The position numbers were made by a program, and so were the translations under genes. Positions 20,918 through 33,199 of a DNA stretch of 64,000 nucleotides are shown in pieces (the stretch's first letter is position 1; every line of letters starts with the position of its first letter). The DNA lies in contig OW121853.1 in assembly GCA_933228895.1 (NCBI GenBank), positions 75,252,645 to 75,316,644 of the forward strand, in the 5' to 3' direction. The notes below the pieces were generated by a model. The model was not told the DNA's origin. It ran no database searches and was given only the letters and a program-made list of their open reading frames with translations. The stretch comes from Platycnemis pennipes. Its lineage: Eukaryota; Arthropoda; Insecta; Odonata; Platycnemididae.

Positions 20918-21601
20918 GTGCTCACCGCATGGGGCAAAACTGTTATACGTTTTGGATGTAGTGCTGGAAGGTTTCCATAGATGGCGAGGGAAAAATTGTT
21001 TGCGTTACGTCACAAGCGATGTATTTCGCTTACTTCGCTTTCGGTTTTCTGATTGAGTGCACATAATATATGCTATTGTTGTACGTTTGTTATTTTATTA
21101 TGCTGGTGCCATATGCCTTTACCTAACGTCAACAGTCACGGTGGATAATTTAACATTTCTCTAACTATTGAAGCAAATATGTCTTGTCACAGGAGGCTCC
21201 ATTTGATAAGAAAATGAAAACCCCAAAGTCGTTTTGCAAAAAAACGACCCCGTTTCCGAAATATTGCAACGGTTGCAAAATTCGAATTTTGTAAAAGTTA
21301 CTTGACATTTTACGATATATCTCAGAGACTATGTGAGATACAGACGTGCTTAAAGGCTTATTTTAAAGGCCTTGAATTGGATAAATATAATAAGTGATTT
21401 TATTGTGAAATATAAACAATTTTATAAAGTTTATAACAATTTTAAATTTTCAAATCGATTTATGACGATGTGCCTATGCCTTGTTGCTTCATTGAAAGTA
21501 CATAATCCACCGCTGCAAGGAGCAGACGGAGCAGCTCGATTGTGCCGAAAACGAAAGCGATGAAAGCGATATATATCGTTTGAGGCGTGACGCGAAAAAC
21601 T
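20918..21601 (-). mobile_element. Family E foldback element, truncated copy
   Basis: The left end 'gtgctcaccgcatggggc', 'cgttttggatgtagtgctgg' and 'tttccatagatggcgaggg' equal the inverse of 47690-48012. The opposite arm survives only as 'gaaagcgatatatatcgttt' near 21560. The interior contains extra sequence (about 21190-21500) not found in the other copy. Confidence 0.75.
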
Positions 21602-22300
21602 CTTCAGATCAGTTTAGTAATTCTTATTTCTCCACAGCAGTCAGCATGCAATTGCGTACTCCAAGTTTCTTAAAGTCCCAAACTCAAGCGCAGAAATAGA
21701 AAAATCCAGACTCACTCACCCAATTTCGTCATAACGTTACTTCTATAGCGGTATCATCCGGGCAAGAGTATTAATCCGAGATTTGCAAGGTTCCTGCGGT
21801 TCATGGTTCTTGGTAGTTCAATTTGAACTATGTAAAAGAGCCAGTCATTGGCACGAACCTAGTCACAAAAATTCAGTCATCGAAATGAATCGGAATTCCC
21901 ATCTCTATGTACTATAAGCACAATTGAGGTATATGCCTCAATGATGCTCAGTGCTGATGACAATCAGGCACGTAGCCTTGGAGGGGGGGGCTTCTGGTGC
22001 TTCAGCCCCCCCGAAATTTTTTCCCAATAATTTTGTTGTTCTGATTTTAACAGAGAACTTTACCAGTGAGAGGAATTAAGTATGGGCATTGTAAAAGTAA
22101 ATACCAAGCACTGAAAATTAAGGGAAGAGATCTTTAACATGTCGGCACCGAATGGATAAGGCTGATTTGTTTCAAGTTACGCAAGACTTAGCCCTCCCCA
22201 ACTCCGAAGCAAATTTCTGGCTACGTGCCCGATGACAATGATCGCCATTGTCGATTCGCGACAATAACGAATCTTCGACGTCACACGCTAGAATAATCTT
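21602..22300. other. Unassigned, with a G-run/C-run hairpin
   Basis: Only a short hairpin of seven or more G (21983-21990) against seven C (22005-22012) stands out; the rest is featureless. Confidence 0.35.
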
Positions 22301-23050
22301 GTCTGCCGCATTCGAAAATTGTTGAGTCTCTTTTTTTTTGTTCGTCCTAGAACAATGAAACGCGCGAACGGAGTCATTGTTGAGCCCCAACCATTGTCGA
22401 GTCCTCCCTGGTCACCACAAACTTTCAAAAACAGCAGCGAGACGAGACGCGAGCGACTTCCATTCTCGCACGTGCGGAATCCGCAGAATGCGCCCCTTTC
22501 GACTCGAGTTCGACTCGAAACACAGTTTATTACGCAATGCGTACAAAACCAACACTCCTCCCTCCCCCACTACGATCTCCGCACTCCGTCGACGACGTCA
22601 TCTTTCCCACTTCCCGCTCCAAATGGAGAGTTAACAAAAGAGGAGCGAGCGGCAAGTTACGAGCCGCCATCTTCTGAGCGATTGGGGGATGAGGGAGGGA
22701 GAGAGAGAGAGACGATCATTTTTATTTTTAACAATCCTAACGGAGGCTCCCGCCATTTTATCCCTCCCACCCCTTCGCCCCGCAGCGTCATCTACCGCAA
22801 TCTACCGCACGCACTAACACACGTACGAAAAGCCCTTCAACCCCCACCCCTAAAACCTTCCCCTGTGCGTGCGGTCCCTGCGTATTTCCTCTCCCCCACC
22901 CCACCCCTCATCTGTGACGCCCGTTGCGTCCACATGCTCCACCCCTTACAACCCTTCCCAGCCGTTAAAGTAAACATCCTATCTCCCTTCTTCCCCATTC
23001 CCTAACAGGCGCCTAGCGAAAGCCTCTCTCTAGCGTTTGCTGCCCCTTTC
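22301..23050 (+). other. Pyrimidine-rich, CpG-containing block with a long open frame of doubtful status
   Basis: A frame from the first ATG at 22355 to 23005 (217 codons) encodes a Pro/Ser/Arg-rich protein with no domain, signal peptide or membrane segment I recognise. The strand is strongly C/T-biased, which removes stop codons, so the frame can be fortuitous. It could equally be promoter or untranslated sequence of an unseen gene. Confidence 0.3.
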
Positions 23051-23051
23051 G

Positions 23052-23205
23052 CCCAAGGAGGTTAGAATGCACTGGAGGAGGCATCGAAGCTGATTTGAGA
23101 AGCAAAGTCGGTCATATTTATCGGCACGGACATACATGCGGGTTCGCGACTTGTGATACTCGTACTGATGAAGTTATTTTTTTAACGCAGTAAAATTTAG
23201 AATAA
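23052..23205 (+). repeat. Family C repeat, 5' fragment
   Basis: 'gaggttagaatgcactgg', 'aggaggcatcgaagctgatt' and 'cggcacggacatacatgcgg' match the head of family C, then similarity ends. The next 120 bp are AT-rich, and 23320-23400 resembles 24945-25030. Confidence 0.75.
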
Positions 23206-23404
23206 TACATTCTAATATATATTACCATTCTACTATTCTACACTAATATACTATTCTTAAATACAAAATTTCTACAGGCAACGGACTTTTTTCGTGTGCG
23301 CATTGTAACACGGCTACTCCCTCTCTGCGCATGCTGAGCGATGGGTGTATTACTTTACGACTCCGTGTTAAATACGTAAATATCATTCTCATTATTTTGT
23401 ATTC

Positions 23405-23940
23405 GCGAGGAGGTTAGCATGTACAGGAGGGGGCATCAGCGGTGATTTCAGAAGCAAGGTCGACCATACTTCTCGGTACCTGGCTTGGTACTCGCGGTAC
23501 CTACGCGTTTGGATGGAGTTGTTATTGCAAACGTTAAAACTTGGAGTACTAAGATGGATAATGTAACGCATTTTAAAAATTCGTCTAAAAAGCAGAGGAA
23601 AGTGCGCAACTACGCCAACAAATATGTAGTTTAAATAGGTTTGATTTAGAACCGGTTTTAGGTATAAAAAGAACTCCCAGAGGAATCAAATGCATTAATG
23701 CCTCCCGTAAATAACATTAGGAATGTTACCAGATGACATTGCGTAGAAATTTGGGAACGGTTTCATGGTTATTTTGATGTTTTAATACACATGTAGTCTC
23801 CATAATAGGTTGATTGAAAACGCAAGTTTTCTATCTATGTTTTGTGCGGAGAAGGTGGGGCCTAATCCTTCCAAATTACCCCCATTCAGCCTTCATTGTC
23901 ACCCATGGGCTAGCATGGCTATGCCTCCTTCAATACGTTT
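23405..23940 (+). repeat. Family C repeat, complete reference copy
   Basis: Runs from 'gaggaggttagcatgtacag' to 'ctagcatggctatgcctcc'. The outermost AGGAGG is inverted at the two ends. The interior includes tatgtagtttaaatagg and the conserved tail 'cattgtcacccatgggc'. No coding capacity; likely a non-autonomous DNA element of unknown superfamily. Confidence 0.8.
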
Positions 23941-23974
23941 TAGATACATTTCTTTCACCACCTACATGGTACGT

Positions 23975-24350
23975 TAGGACATCGTCATCATTAGTGAGCA
24001 AACCTGTGATTGGTTTGAGCAGCTCTGCACTGAATTCTTCTATCGGCTAATCTCTTCATTATATCTTTATTAATTCCTCTCTATTAATTGCTCTCTTTCA
24101 CATCCTTCATCACTTGTTCTATATATCATATACGAGGTCTTCCTTAGCCGTTATTCCCGTCCACTTGTCCTTCAACGATTGTCTTCATCAGGTCATCATG
24201 TCTCATGATGTGGCCAATTAAGTTGTCCCGTCTTCTTCTTAGGGTATTCAGAAGGCTTAATTTTTCTCCCATCTTGCTAGGACCTACTCGTTACTTGCTC
24301 GGACAATCTATTTAATGTTCATCATTCTTCTGTATTAACACATTCTGTAT
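23975..24350 (-). pseudogene. RTE-like LINE, RT C-terminal domain and tail
   Basis: Minus-strand translation resembles the repeated block of 41225-41735 (conserved RRR..LIGH..RHD pattern). It is followed by the common 3' tail (gctgc..caaaccaatc region). Broken frame. Confidence 0.7.
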
Positions 24351-24490
24351 TGTTTATAGTACTAAACAAGTGACAAGCTCATAGCAAAGCTTTTGGACGC
24401 ACATCTATCACCTGCTGTACCTAGCTAAATTTTATTCAATTTGTAATCCGTTCAATATCGCCAATTAGGAAACTAAATTCTCTCCACAAA

Positions 24491-24806
24491 GGATGTTTTG
24501 TGTTTGAAACCGTCGGGATTATCTCGAATGGGTAACCAAGGCGTCACGAGGCATAAACACGGATATTTGGCAATTTTGGTGTGTTTAAACCGCTGATTAC
24601 AACCTCATTTATTGTTCGCACTTGTGTTTTATCTCATCCGGGGACTCTATAGTCGAGACAGATGAGAAAAACGCAAGTGAAAACAATTAATAATATTGTA
24701 ACGAGCGATTCAGAAACACTGAATTTGCGAAAAGTCCGTGTTTGGACCACGTCACTCCTTGGTTACCTATTCGAGATAATCCGGAAGATTTCAAACACAC
24801 ACCCTG
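24491..24806. mobile_element. Family A MITE, copy 3
   Basis: Left TIR tgtgtttgaaaccgtcggg, inverse at the right (tttcaaacacacaccctggg). The central part contains 'gtcgagacagatgagaaaaa'. Confidence 0.85.
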
Positions 24807-25574
24807 GGGCTGGAAAAACTGCGTTGAAAACAGACCGGATTCGTTAGCTATCAAAATAATAACCACCTAATTTAGTCATCTATTGTTGGATACATGGTCC
24901 CTTAAAGTGACCGTGGTTGGATATTTGTATTTTATCGTTACACATTGTTTCCCTTAGCGAAGTTAGCGATGGGTGTATTTATTTACAACCCCGATTTAAA
25001 TATATAGTTATTACATTCATTTTTTTTGCTCTTTCTTAAAAAAGAAAAGTGTCTGGCTCATAAACTGCAAAGGAACTGTCATAAAATAAGTGAAACGCAA
25101 CTAATAATTTGTACACCATAGCTTGATCGCTAAATGTGGATATAGAAACTCGTTGTCATGAAAGTAAAATTCCAAATCAATTTTTGTCACCACGAGTCGT
25201 TTATGTCACGCCATTGGGGATTTAGTTTCCTTCTACGTGCAGCAACAGATGGATAGTTTTTAATGGATAATGAAAGTGGATACTGTTTTAACGTCCCTAC
25301 ACTCAAATTCTTAATTATGGATTTGAGATAAGACCAAGATTATAAGAGTGGAATTAATCCTTAAATGATGATCTTAAAGATTCTGCATGAGCCATTGATA
25401 TGCATACTTTGCGTATCTTAAATAATTCTTTGCATGTTGAAATAAAAGATGAAGTTGTAGTGTAAGTACCTCATCATACTCATTGTAATTTCTCATTTGG
25501 TAGTATGACGTGTAAAAATTAGTGCATGTGAATAGTGATTTATATGATGTAGATGATTTAGATGTAGACATGAT
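24807..25574. other. Unassigned AT-rich sequence
   Basis: 24945-25030 resembles 23320-23400 (agcgatgggtgtatt..ttac). Nothing else recognised. Confidence 0.3.
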
Positions 25575-25640
25575 GGATGATTAACGTATCCCCTGCCACA
25601 CACCCTTCAGGGAGTTTTTCAGGGTACCCATTTGATGTAG
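25575..25640 (+). mobile_element. LINE 3' terminus fragment
   Basis: 'cccctgccacacacccttca' followed by 'cagggtacccatttgatgtagat', the usual signature and tail. GATGTAGATG-like repeats also precede it at 25545-25567. Confidence 0.65.
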
Positions 25641-25824
25641 ATTACTTAACAACCTAAGTCTTCGTACATATTTCGTTCGTCTCCGTCGCATATCGCAATT
25701 CAATTTTTCTGCCACAGTCTCACCCTTAGAACTTGACCATTGATTTTTTTGGCAACATTCTCATTCTATTTTTAAAGTCTGTATCAAAACATATAGTCAC
25801 TTCAGACCGGCAAGAAATATATCA

Positions 25825-26085
25825 GGATTGGACTGGAAGGGCAAGGAGGAAGGGTTGAGAGAAACCTGGCGTCGGCATCAGCCTGCATTGAACTAAACGC
25901 GCCATTAGTACCACGGCTTAACGTCCCATACGTTGGACCGGGTACTCAACTAGGATACTGTACACAAAACTCTCAAGTTGGGGTTGTTGTAATAATGAAA
26001 AATATCTTCTGCCAACGGGATTTCAACCCAGGCCATGCAAATGAAAGGCCAGTACTCTAAACACTACATTAACCTGGTCCCTATT
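25825..26085 (-). mobile_element. SINE S1 copy
   Basis: 'gagagaaacctggcgtcgg', 'cggcttaacgtcccatacg', inverse B box region 'ggatttcaacccaggcc' and the tRNA part ending at 'aacctggtc'. Confidence 0.75.
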
Positions 26086-26629
26086 GGCTACTCTGTGGAA
26101 CTACAATTCGTGTTGGTATATAATTTCCCTCTTCCAAAGTGTCCCTTGGAGCGTTCGATGTTCGACACGTGTGCGCTGTATAAGGTTGACGGCTTCACGC
26201 CCACTATTCCCATTTCCCAAGGGCCCCCTCGCACGTGGCTGAGGAAACTCACGCCCTCCCCCACCCTGTGGGAAGACCTCAAACCGCCATGCCCCCTTCC
26301 ACCAGTAAACCATCCCATCTCACCCTCCTCGTGTGCCTCCAACCTCTTAATAACGTCCCCGACAATTACCGCGTGGAGTTTATCATGTTCTCCATTGTTG
26401 CGTATACGTGAGTCCAAACAACGCGGGAAATCCCAACATTTCATCCGAACCGTTAAACAATAACCAGTAAACCTACGCGAAACTTTCGCACATTCAAAAT
26501 CCCTCCAGATAAAAAAAATAATTTAGCTTTTTGTTGGGTTGTTTTAGGAAATATGGAAAGGTTGTTTTAGGAAATATGGAAATGTTGTCTCAGGAAATAT
26601 GGAAGAGAAAATCAGCATGCTACGATTTT
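26086..26629. other. Unassigned; overlapping open frames on both strands
   Basis: 26100-26460 is open in one frame on plus and two on minus, has no recognisable domain, and is probably open by composition. An imperfect 30-bp direct repeat (ggaaatatggaaaggttgtt type) runs at about 26545-26605. Confidence 0.3.
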
Positions 26630-27240
26630 TCATAGCCACAGCAGTCATGGCAGAAACAGAAGGAGATTTAAAGAAGGTACTAGGAAATACGGAAAAGACA
26701 ATGGACATGGAACACCTGTAGGTGCATAAAAAGAAAACTAAGGTATTGGTATACAGTAGGTGAAAGGATGCTAGGACCAATGTTAAACTAGGAAAGCAAA
26801 ACATTGAGGAAGTGGAAGAGTTCTGTTACCTAGGACGCCGAGTAACCAGCGATGGACGAAGTAAAAGAGAAATTGTAGAATTGTTCAGGCGAAAAGAGCA
26901 TTCCATCAAAAGAAGAATTTAACTACAGCTGGAAATACGAGCGTAGAAGTAAGGAAACAATTCACCAGAACGTACATGTTTCGTATGTTTCTTTACGGCA
27001 GTGAGGCATGGACGATGATAGCAGCGGAGAAGAAAAGGGTGGAAGCATTCAAAATGTGGTGAATGATGTAGATAAAATAAATCGATCGAGTGACAAACGA
27101 AGAAGTCTTAAGAAGAGTGGAAGAAAAGAGAAGTCTGCTGAAAACTAAACAATAAGACGGGACAACCTAATCGGCCATGTCTTAAGACACGATGGCCTGA
27201 TGAAGACAATCGTCGAAGCAACAATGGATGTTGACAACAT
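26630..27240 (+). pseudogene. RTE-like LINE, RT C-terminal coding part
   Basis: Conserved peptides in order: CYLGRRVTSDGRSKRE, TTAGNTSVEVRKQFTRTYMF, RMFLYGSEAWTMIAAEKKR, IDRVTNEEVLRRVEEKRSLL. These are the standard post-catalytic blocks of endonuclease/RT LINEs. Stops interrupt them, and the conserved 'GHILRHDGLMKTIVEG' block survives only as 'cggccatgtcttaagacacg' DNA. Inactive. Confidence 0.8.
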
Positions 27241-27311
27241 AAATAATATATATGATTATCCGAATATAACAGGGTCACAGCTATGACTATACTACTGCAT
27301 GCTTTTCCGTC

Positions 27312-27632
27312 TCAGGGGGCTGTGTTTGAAACCATCAGGATGAACTCGAATAGGTAACCAAGGAATCGCGTGGTACGAAAAAGAATAGTTCGCAAATGTT
27401 GGTGTGTTTTAATTGATTATTATTATCTCACTCAATGTTTTCGCTTGAGTTTTTCTCATCCGAGAACTTTATGCTCGAGACGGATGGCAAAAAGTCAAAT
27501 ATAATCCATAAGTAAGATTGTTAAGAGCGATTAAAACACACTAATATCCGCGAACCATTCTTGTTTGTACCACGTGACTCCTTAGTTACCTATTCGAAAT
27601 AATCCCAACGGTTTCGAACACACCTCCTCAGG
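27312..27632. mobile_element. Family A MITE, copy 4, with TCAGG duplication
   Basis: TCAGG at 27312-27316 and 27628-27632 are identical and flank GG..CTGTGTTTGAAACC and its inverse. Confidence 0.85.
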
Positions 27633-28981
27633 GGAAATTATTCATAAAGCTATTGTTAACGAACTGAGGAAGTTTGCCTGCAACAATTGCAGTTTTTCTT
27701 ATAAGCAGGCATTCTTGTGCAGAGTAGTAAGTACATATATTTATAAATAGATTTTCCCAGAAAAATGTGAATCTCGGATAAATTATGTTTTCCACGGAAA
27801 AGACATCCGAATGGGATCTTAAATACTGGTATTTTTCTCAGTGAAACTGATTCTCCTTGATAAGTCCAATCGGTATGGATAAAATTGACTCCTAAAACGT
27901 TAACCAATGCAATTTAAAAACATCTTAGTACTCCGAACGCGATTACCACTTCATTTATACGACTTTTACATGGATATCCCAATGGATAACTCATAAAGAT
28001 GATATTCTTATCCCACATGTAACTATGTTAAATGACATATAAGGTATATACCAATAAGTATATGTTCTCAGTAATCATAGAGAAAAAATAAACGTAGTCA
28101 TGAAAACAGGTCAATATTTAAAGGTTGCACGGCGAGCCCTTCAGTCATCAAAGTTCACTAAGGGAGTTAACCGCAAACCTTACAAAGATGTCCTCTACAA
28201 CCATTCAGCGACGTTTTTGACCTTGGTCACCAAGAAAATAATCAATAACTTCCCTTCGATGATTAAAAGAAATACTGCTCTAGCGCTTTGTCGGTTTCCC
28301 TTGTCCATAATTAATCGAATCTGAAAGGAAGTGCCGGCGATACCCTCCTTCGTTCTCTAATAAGACTTCCTTCTTGATCTTAAAAGAAAAGGAGTCCACG
28401 TTTCGAGCTACACGTGCAAAGTAACAAAAGAAAACAAAACGTAGAGAGGACTCCTTCAAATAATTAAGAAGCGGTACTCATCACAAGCCTGGAGGCAATC
28501 CACTTCCTTGTTCACGTAGAGAGCAGAGTAGAAACACGTTCTTAAAAGAAATTAAGAAACCTTTCTTTCGCGACTGCCGTCTGAATCCCCTCGCGACGAT
28601 TTTCCAAGAGGAACGAGTTGTTACGTAGCTCTACGGTCATATCCTGCAAAGACTCCACAATTGTCGAGTCACGGCAGTGACGACGTTTTTGACGTCAAAG
28701 CACCTCAACAATCCCCTGTTTCGAACAATTAAATTTGTCGTGTCGCTGACGTCAACACCTCAGCATTGTCGATGCTCGATAAACTCTCGCGCTCACCGTA
28801 TAAAGAACCTCGATTCTTGTGAGTTTGGACAGGAGCTTATTTTTTCCCGAGAATATAACAGTCCCGGTATCCTGGGATCGACAATAGTGCCAAACCCTGG
28901 GGCACAATCAACGTAAACGGGTGACGCGAGTCGTTCACGAGACATGTGAGACAGGATCTCTTTCCCTAGCGGACACAATTA
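27633..28981. other. Unassigned sequence
   Basis: No gene recognised. The part at 28560-28820 has several ATTGTCGA/CGACG motifs resembling 22240-22400, which may be a shared old repeat. Short frames present lack domains. Confidence 0.3.
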
Positions 28982-29395
28982 ACCTACATCTACATAATAC
29001 CCTGAAAGCCACCATAAAGGTGTGTGGCAGGGGTTGAACTCTCACCAAACATGCACTACATATCATGCATGAAATTTGTAATTAAAAATTAAAATAACAA
29101 AGCATACATGCAAAAACATGCTGTTAGTTGGGTTAGCTTTAAGTCCTTATACCAACATGCAGCTACCAATGTTATCAATTGCTACATTCGTACTAAATAC
29201 ATTTACCGTTATTCATATCCCTAATAGTACGAGGAAAAAAGGACACTTTGAATCTGTCAGTTCGGCAATCTATTTCTCTAATTTTGTGATTATGGTCCAG
29301 TCTACCATAGTAAGTTGGGGTCCGCAAAATATTTTTTAAATTATCACTGAAAATATTGTCTTGGATTGGTCTTGGATAACCTGGATGTATTTTGG
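28982..29395 (-). mobile_element. LINE (type 2) 3' end
   Basis: (CATCTA) tail, ataccctgaaagccacc, gtgtgtggcaggggttgaa, then the type 2 3' UTR (inverse of 35346-35785). Truncated where 'gtcttggattggtcttgg' begins. Confidence 0.85.
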
Positions 29396-30664
29396 AATAA
29401 AAACTTTAAAATCATACTTTCAGTCGACCATTCTCAGCTCCTAGTTCTAAGCTTTGATTTGCTCTCTTTGGTATACAGAAATTGCTTAGGTGAAGCAGCT
29501 TAGAAATCTAATTTTCCATTTTTTCACGAAAGGAATAATCTTTTGATGATGTATACCTTATTCCAATTGACTATAGTAAAAATATATTAGGATAGGATAA
29601 ATCATAGTTATTATATGTTACCATAAACAATGCAACTGTATGCACAGATATTGGTGCCAATGCCACGTGAGGTGTACAACAAAATATAATAATTTGATAC
29701 AGGAAGAATAACGCATAAACAAATACATTTATATGTATATTTTTATGTTTATTCCCATGCAAAAATCGACACATTACCGCCGCCTATTTTTCTATCGAAA
29801 GCGATAAATATCAATTCGTTATATTTAAAATAAAGAGTTTCTGTAGACTTCAAATGACATACGAACACGCAAATATTTTTGTAAAAGAACGCAACAACAT
29901 TCTCTTATTTGAAAAACATTAATTTTCCGTAGTTGAGGGTGAATTCTCTTATTTGGAACACATTAATTCTCCGTGCATATTGCATACTGCTATTGATTCC
30001 TACTATACGTCGCAAACTGCATAAATTAGTTTTGGCTCTGGTCCAAAATCTGCATAAATACACTCGAAAAATCCCTATGGAGAGAGGGGAACCCCCAAAC
30101 ATCATGGAAGCGAGAAGCAGACGAGTGACGAAGAGAGAAATTCGGCCTGAATTCGCCAAAGTTCATTTTGATCACTCCGGAGCACCAACTTCAATTCTTT
30201 CTCGCCTTCTTGACCTTTCTTTGTTACAAATGCTCGCGAACGAAAACTCTTGGAAGAGCTACCCTGTTCTCTGAAGAAGTTGAATTCATTCCCACCCATC
30301 GAAAAATCTCCATTGTTTGCTCCGAGACGACTTTAGCACAAGGAGACATTTGATCGACAGATTTGAAAATACGATAACTTACCGGGGATAGGGATTTGTT
30401 TGGGTCACATCGGAGGAGGGGGAGGCGGGATTGAATACTGAGGCCCATATTACAACGCATATGAGAGCAAAAATTCGACGCCAATGCTTAAAATCGCCAA
30501 TCAGAGGGGAAATAATCAAGACGGGTATTGTGGGCATTGTCGTCAACTTCCAGGGGAGTTAGCGTTATTGGCGGGATGCAGCCGCTATACCATTGTTGTA
30601 AACACCGTAAATGATATGTTTACCTCAACTGTTCTGTGAGTATCCAAGGAAATATTTCTTTCTT
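29396..30664. other. Unassigned sequence
   Basis: AT-rich. Open frames at about 29930-30280 on both strands show no domain. No repeat copies noticed. Confidence 0.3.
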
Positions 30665-30765
30665 CCTGGGGTGGGGTGTTTGAAACCGTCGGGATTATCT
30701 CGAATAGGTAACCAAGGAGTAAAAACGGTAAAAACACGAATGGTTTGTAAATTTAATGTGTGTGA
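30665..30765. mobile_element. Family A MITE, left end only
   Basis: 'gtttgaaaccgtcgggatt' and 'cgaataggtaaccaaggag' present; the rest is missing, and a SINE follows immediately. Confidence 0.75.
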
Positions 30766-31055
30766 CAGCTGAGGTCATTTGCGCCATTTAGGATAGGTGG
30801 GTAATTGGGTAATGGTATGAGTTTTCAGGTAACGGAGGAAGGGTGGAGAGAAACCCGGCGTCGGCATTAGCCTATAGGAGTATACTCTTAACGAAAGGCG
30901 CCAAGGGGACTACGGCTTAACGTCCCATCCAACGCACGGAGTACTGAACTTGAAATGCTCTCCACTAGGCACTCAAGTGGGGACTGGTTTTTCACTGAAA
31001 AATCTGCCACTGCCGAGAATCGAACCCGGGCCCTCGGGATGGGAGGCCATATCAT
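30763..31055 (-). mobile_element. SINE S1, well-preserved copy
   Basis: Full order on the minus strand: tRNA-related head with B box (inverse of gagaatcgaacccgggcc, 31014-31031), body with 'ggcgccaaggggacta', and tail 'gacagctgaggtcatttgcg'. Close to 50078-50395. Confidence 0.85.
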
Positions 31056-31115
31056 CAACGGTCATGATTCCTAAGATTAATTTTGATTCAGCCCTCCACT
31101 CGATTCTTCTCTCTA
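31056..31115 (-). mobile_element. RTE-like LINE tail scrap
   Basis: 'cctaagattaattttgattc' and 'agccctccactcgattcttc' correspond to the conserved LINE 3' end seen at 41030-41065. Confidence 0.55.
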
Positions 31116-31500
31116 CTTCTTCAATATATAGGAAAATCATAATAAATCATTCAGTTTGCATGCAAATGTGACCAGGAACTTGATAACTTTTCAGTATTTT
31201 ACACCGCGGTGAATTATTTCCCGAAAGAGGCTCTGCGTTTAAATATATGCCAATATTTTTTCATGACAGGTGGGCTTTTATTTGCTTTACGGGATGGTCT
31301 TTAGCAGATGCGATCCTTTTGGAAAATTTATTTCTGTTTTTTTGTTTAACTGGGATGATACCGTTAGTATGCGCGACAATCAACCCGGTGACGTTGCTTG
31401 TCGTAACAATCCCTTACCCCCAGGTATCACTGCCCAAATTTATAACTCTCGAGGTTTCATTTGTTTTTGTTTTCACGAGTGTTTGTTTGACTTGTCGTCG
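31116..31500. other. Unassigned sequence
   Basis: Two overlapping plus-strand frames rich in Phe/Leu; no recognised domain and no upstream or downstream exon evidence. Confidence 0.3.
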
Positions 31501-31824
31501 CTGGGGGGTTGGTTTGAAACCATCGGGATTATCTGATTATCTGTAATAGGTACCCAAGAGTCACATGGTATAAACACGAATGGTTCGTAAATTTGGAGTG
31601 TTAAAACCGCTTATTACAACCTAATTTATTGTTAAAACTAGCGCTTTATCTCATCTAGAGGCTCTATAGTCGAGACATGTGAAACACTCAATTGAAAACA
31701 ATTAATGATGTTGTAACGAGCGATTTAGATACACTAAATTTGAAAACCATCCGGTTTGTACCACGTGACTCCTTGGTTACCTATTCGAGATGATCCCGAC
31801 CATTTCAAACACAACCCTCCAGGG
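31501..31824. mobile_element. Family A MITE, copy 6
   Basis: Left TIR 'tttgaaaccatcgggatt' and right TIR 'tttcaaacacaaccctccag'. A short duplication (attatctgattatctg) near the left arm. Confidence 0.85.
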
Positions 31825-31984
31825 CGGGCAAAAGTGATGATTCGGTAATTGAGGGTAGTAATGAAATCCAGACCTGTTTACTCGACACGGTACGGAAGAG
31901 ATTAGAGAAACGAGAAAGAGACAGAAAAAAGACGGTATATGAGCGCATGTGAACAGTTTTGAGAGGAACAGAGCATGTATATGT

Positions 31985-32251
31985 ATATAAACGAGGAGAT
32001 TATAATGCACTGGAGACGTTGGCGCGGCTGATTTGGGAAGCAACATCCGCCATATTGATCGGCACGGACATATGAGCTTGCTACTGGCGATTCTCACGAA
32101 TGAATGTGTTTTTGTGTTAGGTAAAACTTTTATATTGTAAGATGAATAATGTGATTATTTCTTTTTATTAGTGAAATCCAAAGCGGAGAGTGTGAAAACA
32201 TGAAAACAGGCACCAAATATGCAGTTTTTATGGGGTGAATTCGAACCAGAT
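31985..32251 (+). repeat. Family C repeat, left half, followed by family D
   Basis: 'gaggagattataatgcactgg' and 'cggctgatttgggaagcaac' and later 'tcgaaccaga' match family C. The D element begins at its next TTAA. C is followed by D here and at 15.7 kb, at different C positions. Confidence 0.75.
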
Positions 32252-33199
32252 TTAAGGAGGCTCCACCGAAATGTGAAGTAAAGGTCATTTTTCTGAAAAA
32301 GTTCAGGACATATCATTTTTTGGCCCTTCTATCTATTGGCAAGAAAAATTTGCCCTTTCCTTCATATTTATTACGAATAAAGATGTTGAAAATTAGCAAT
32401 TTTACACGTGTTTACATGGCAGATCACGGCTGTTGCAGAATATTAATGTAAGGTGAAATGTCATTTTGACGAAAAACTAAAATAAGATGTTCAATTTTAT
32501 GTAGAATTTAGCACTGCAAAAAATGTTGTCCTTACCCCACTTCTATAATTGATATTAATAAAAATGTGCTTGAAAAAAAAACAAAAACTCCTTAGTTACA
32601 TGAAAGGTGCGCTACAGTATATTTTTAATATTGGCAACGGTACTTGGGACGGAACGTGCTTACGAGACTATTTACTCACTTATTTTAGGACTATATGTAA
32701 CCAAGATTCTTCTTATCTTTTTTGGGTAATTTAAATATGCTCATTGGTTTTTGACATGGTGTTATTAACACCAATGCTTCAAAATCGAATTAGCGCCATT
32801 GTTGTCAAATATTTTTCCGAACTCTTACTATTAATAAAATTCAAAACAAAGATTTTATATGTACAAGGGAATAGTTTACAACTAAGTAAGAAAATATTTA
32901 ACCTATTTTAGAATACGTATTAGCGGGATTGAGCATGTATTCTCACTTAAGGAAATCAAACGTGGCAGAAACACGTGTCCATGTTCCAAAGTCAAAATGA
33001 GTTAAAAAAGCTTGTAAAAAATGGATTGCTACTACAGCGTGCTATCTCATATCACCATCATACAATTATTGTGTATGCGCTATCAGACTAGACCTAGTTG
33101 AATTTCCGTATAGGTGTTTCCTGTATAGGAATTTATTCATTAAATAACGCAGTTATTTTACGGAATTTTGACGCGTGCAGTCATAACCGGACCACTTAA
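32252..33199 (+). mobile_element. Family D TTAA-flanked element, copy 2
   Basis: TTAA at 32252-32255 and 33196-33199; total 948 bp. The left terminus GGAGGCTCC is intact and the right terminus (GGACCAC) decayed. Interior as in 34398-35345, for example 'ttggcaacggtacttgggac'. Confidence 0.85.

Noticed and set aside
22319..23005. 228-codon plus-strand frame as a gene
   Set aside because: The first residues depend on a non-ATG start, the strand is C/T-biased, and no domain, splice site or homologue is recognised. Kept only as a low-confidence block.
26101..26463. Protein-coding exon at 26.1-26.4 kb
   Set aside because: Open on three frames across both strands, overlaps the SINE edge, and has no domain or splice-site support.
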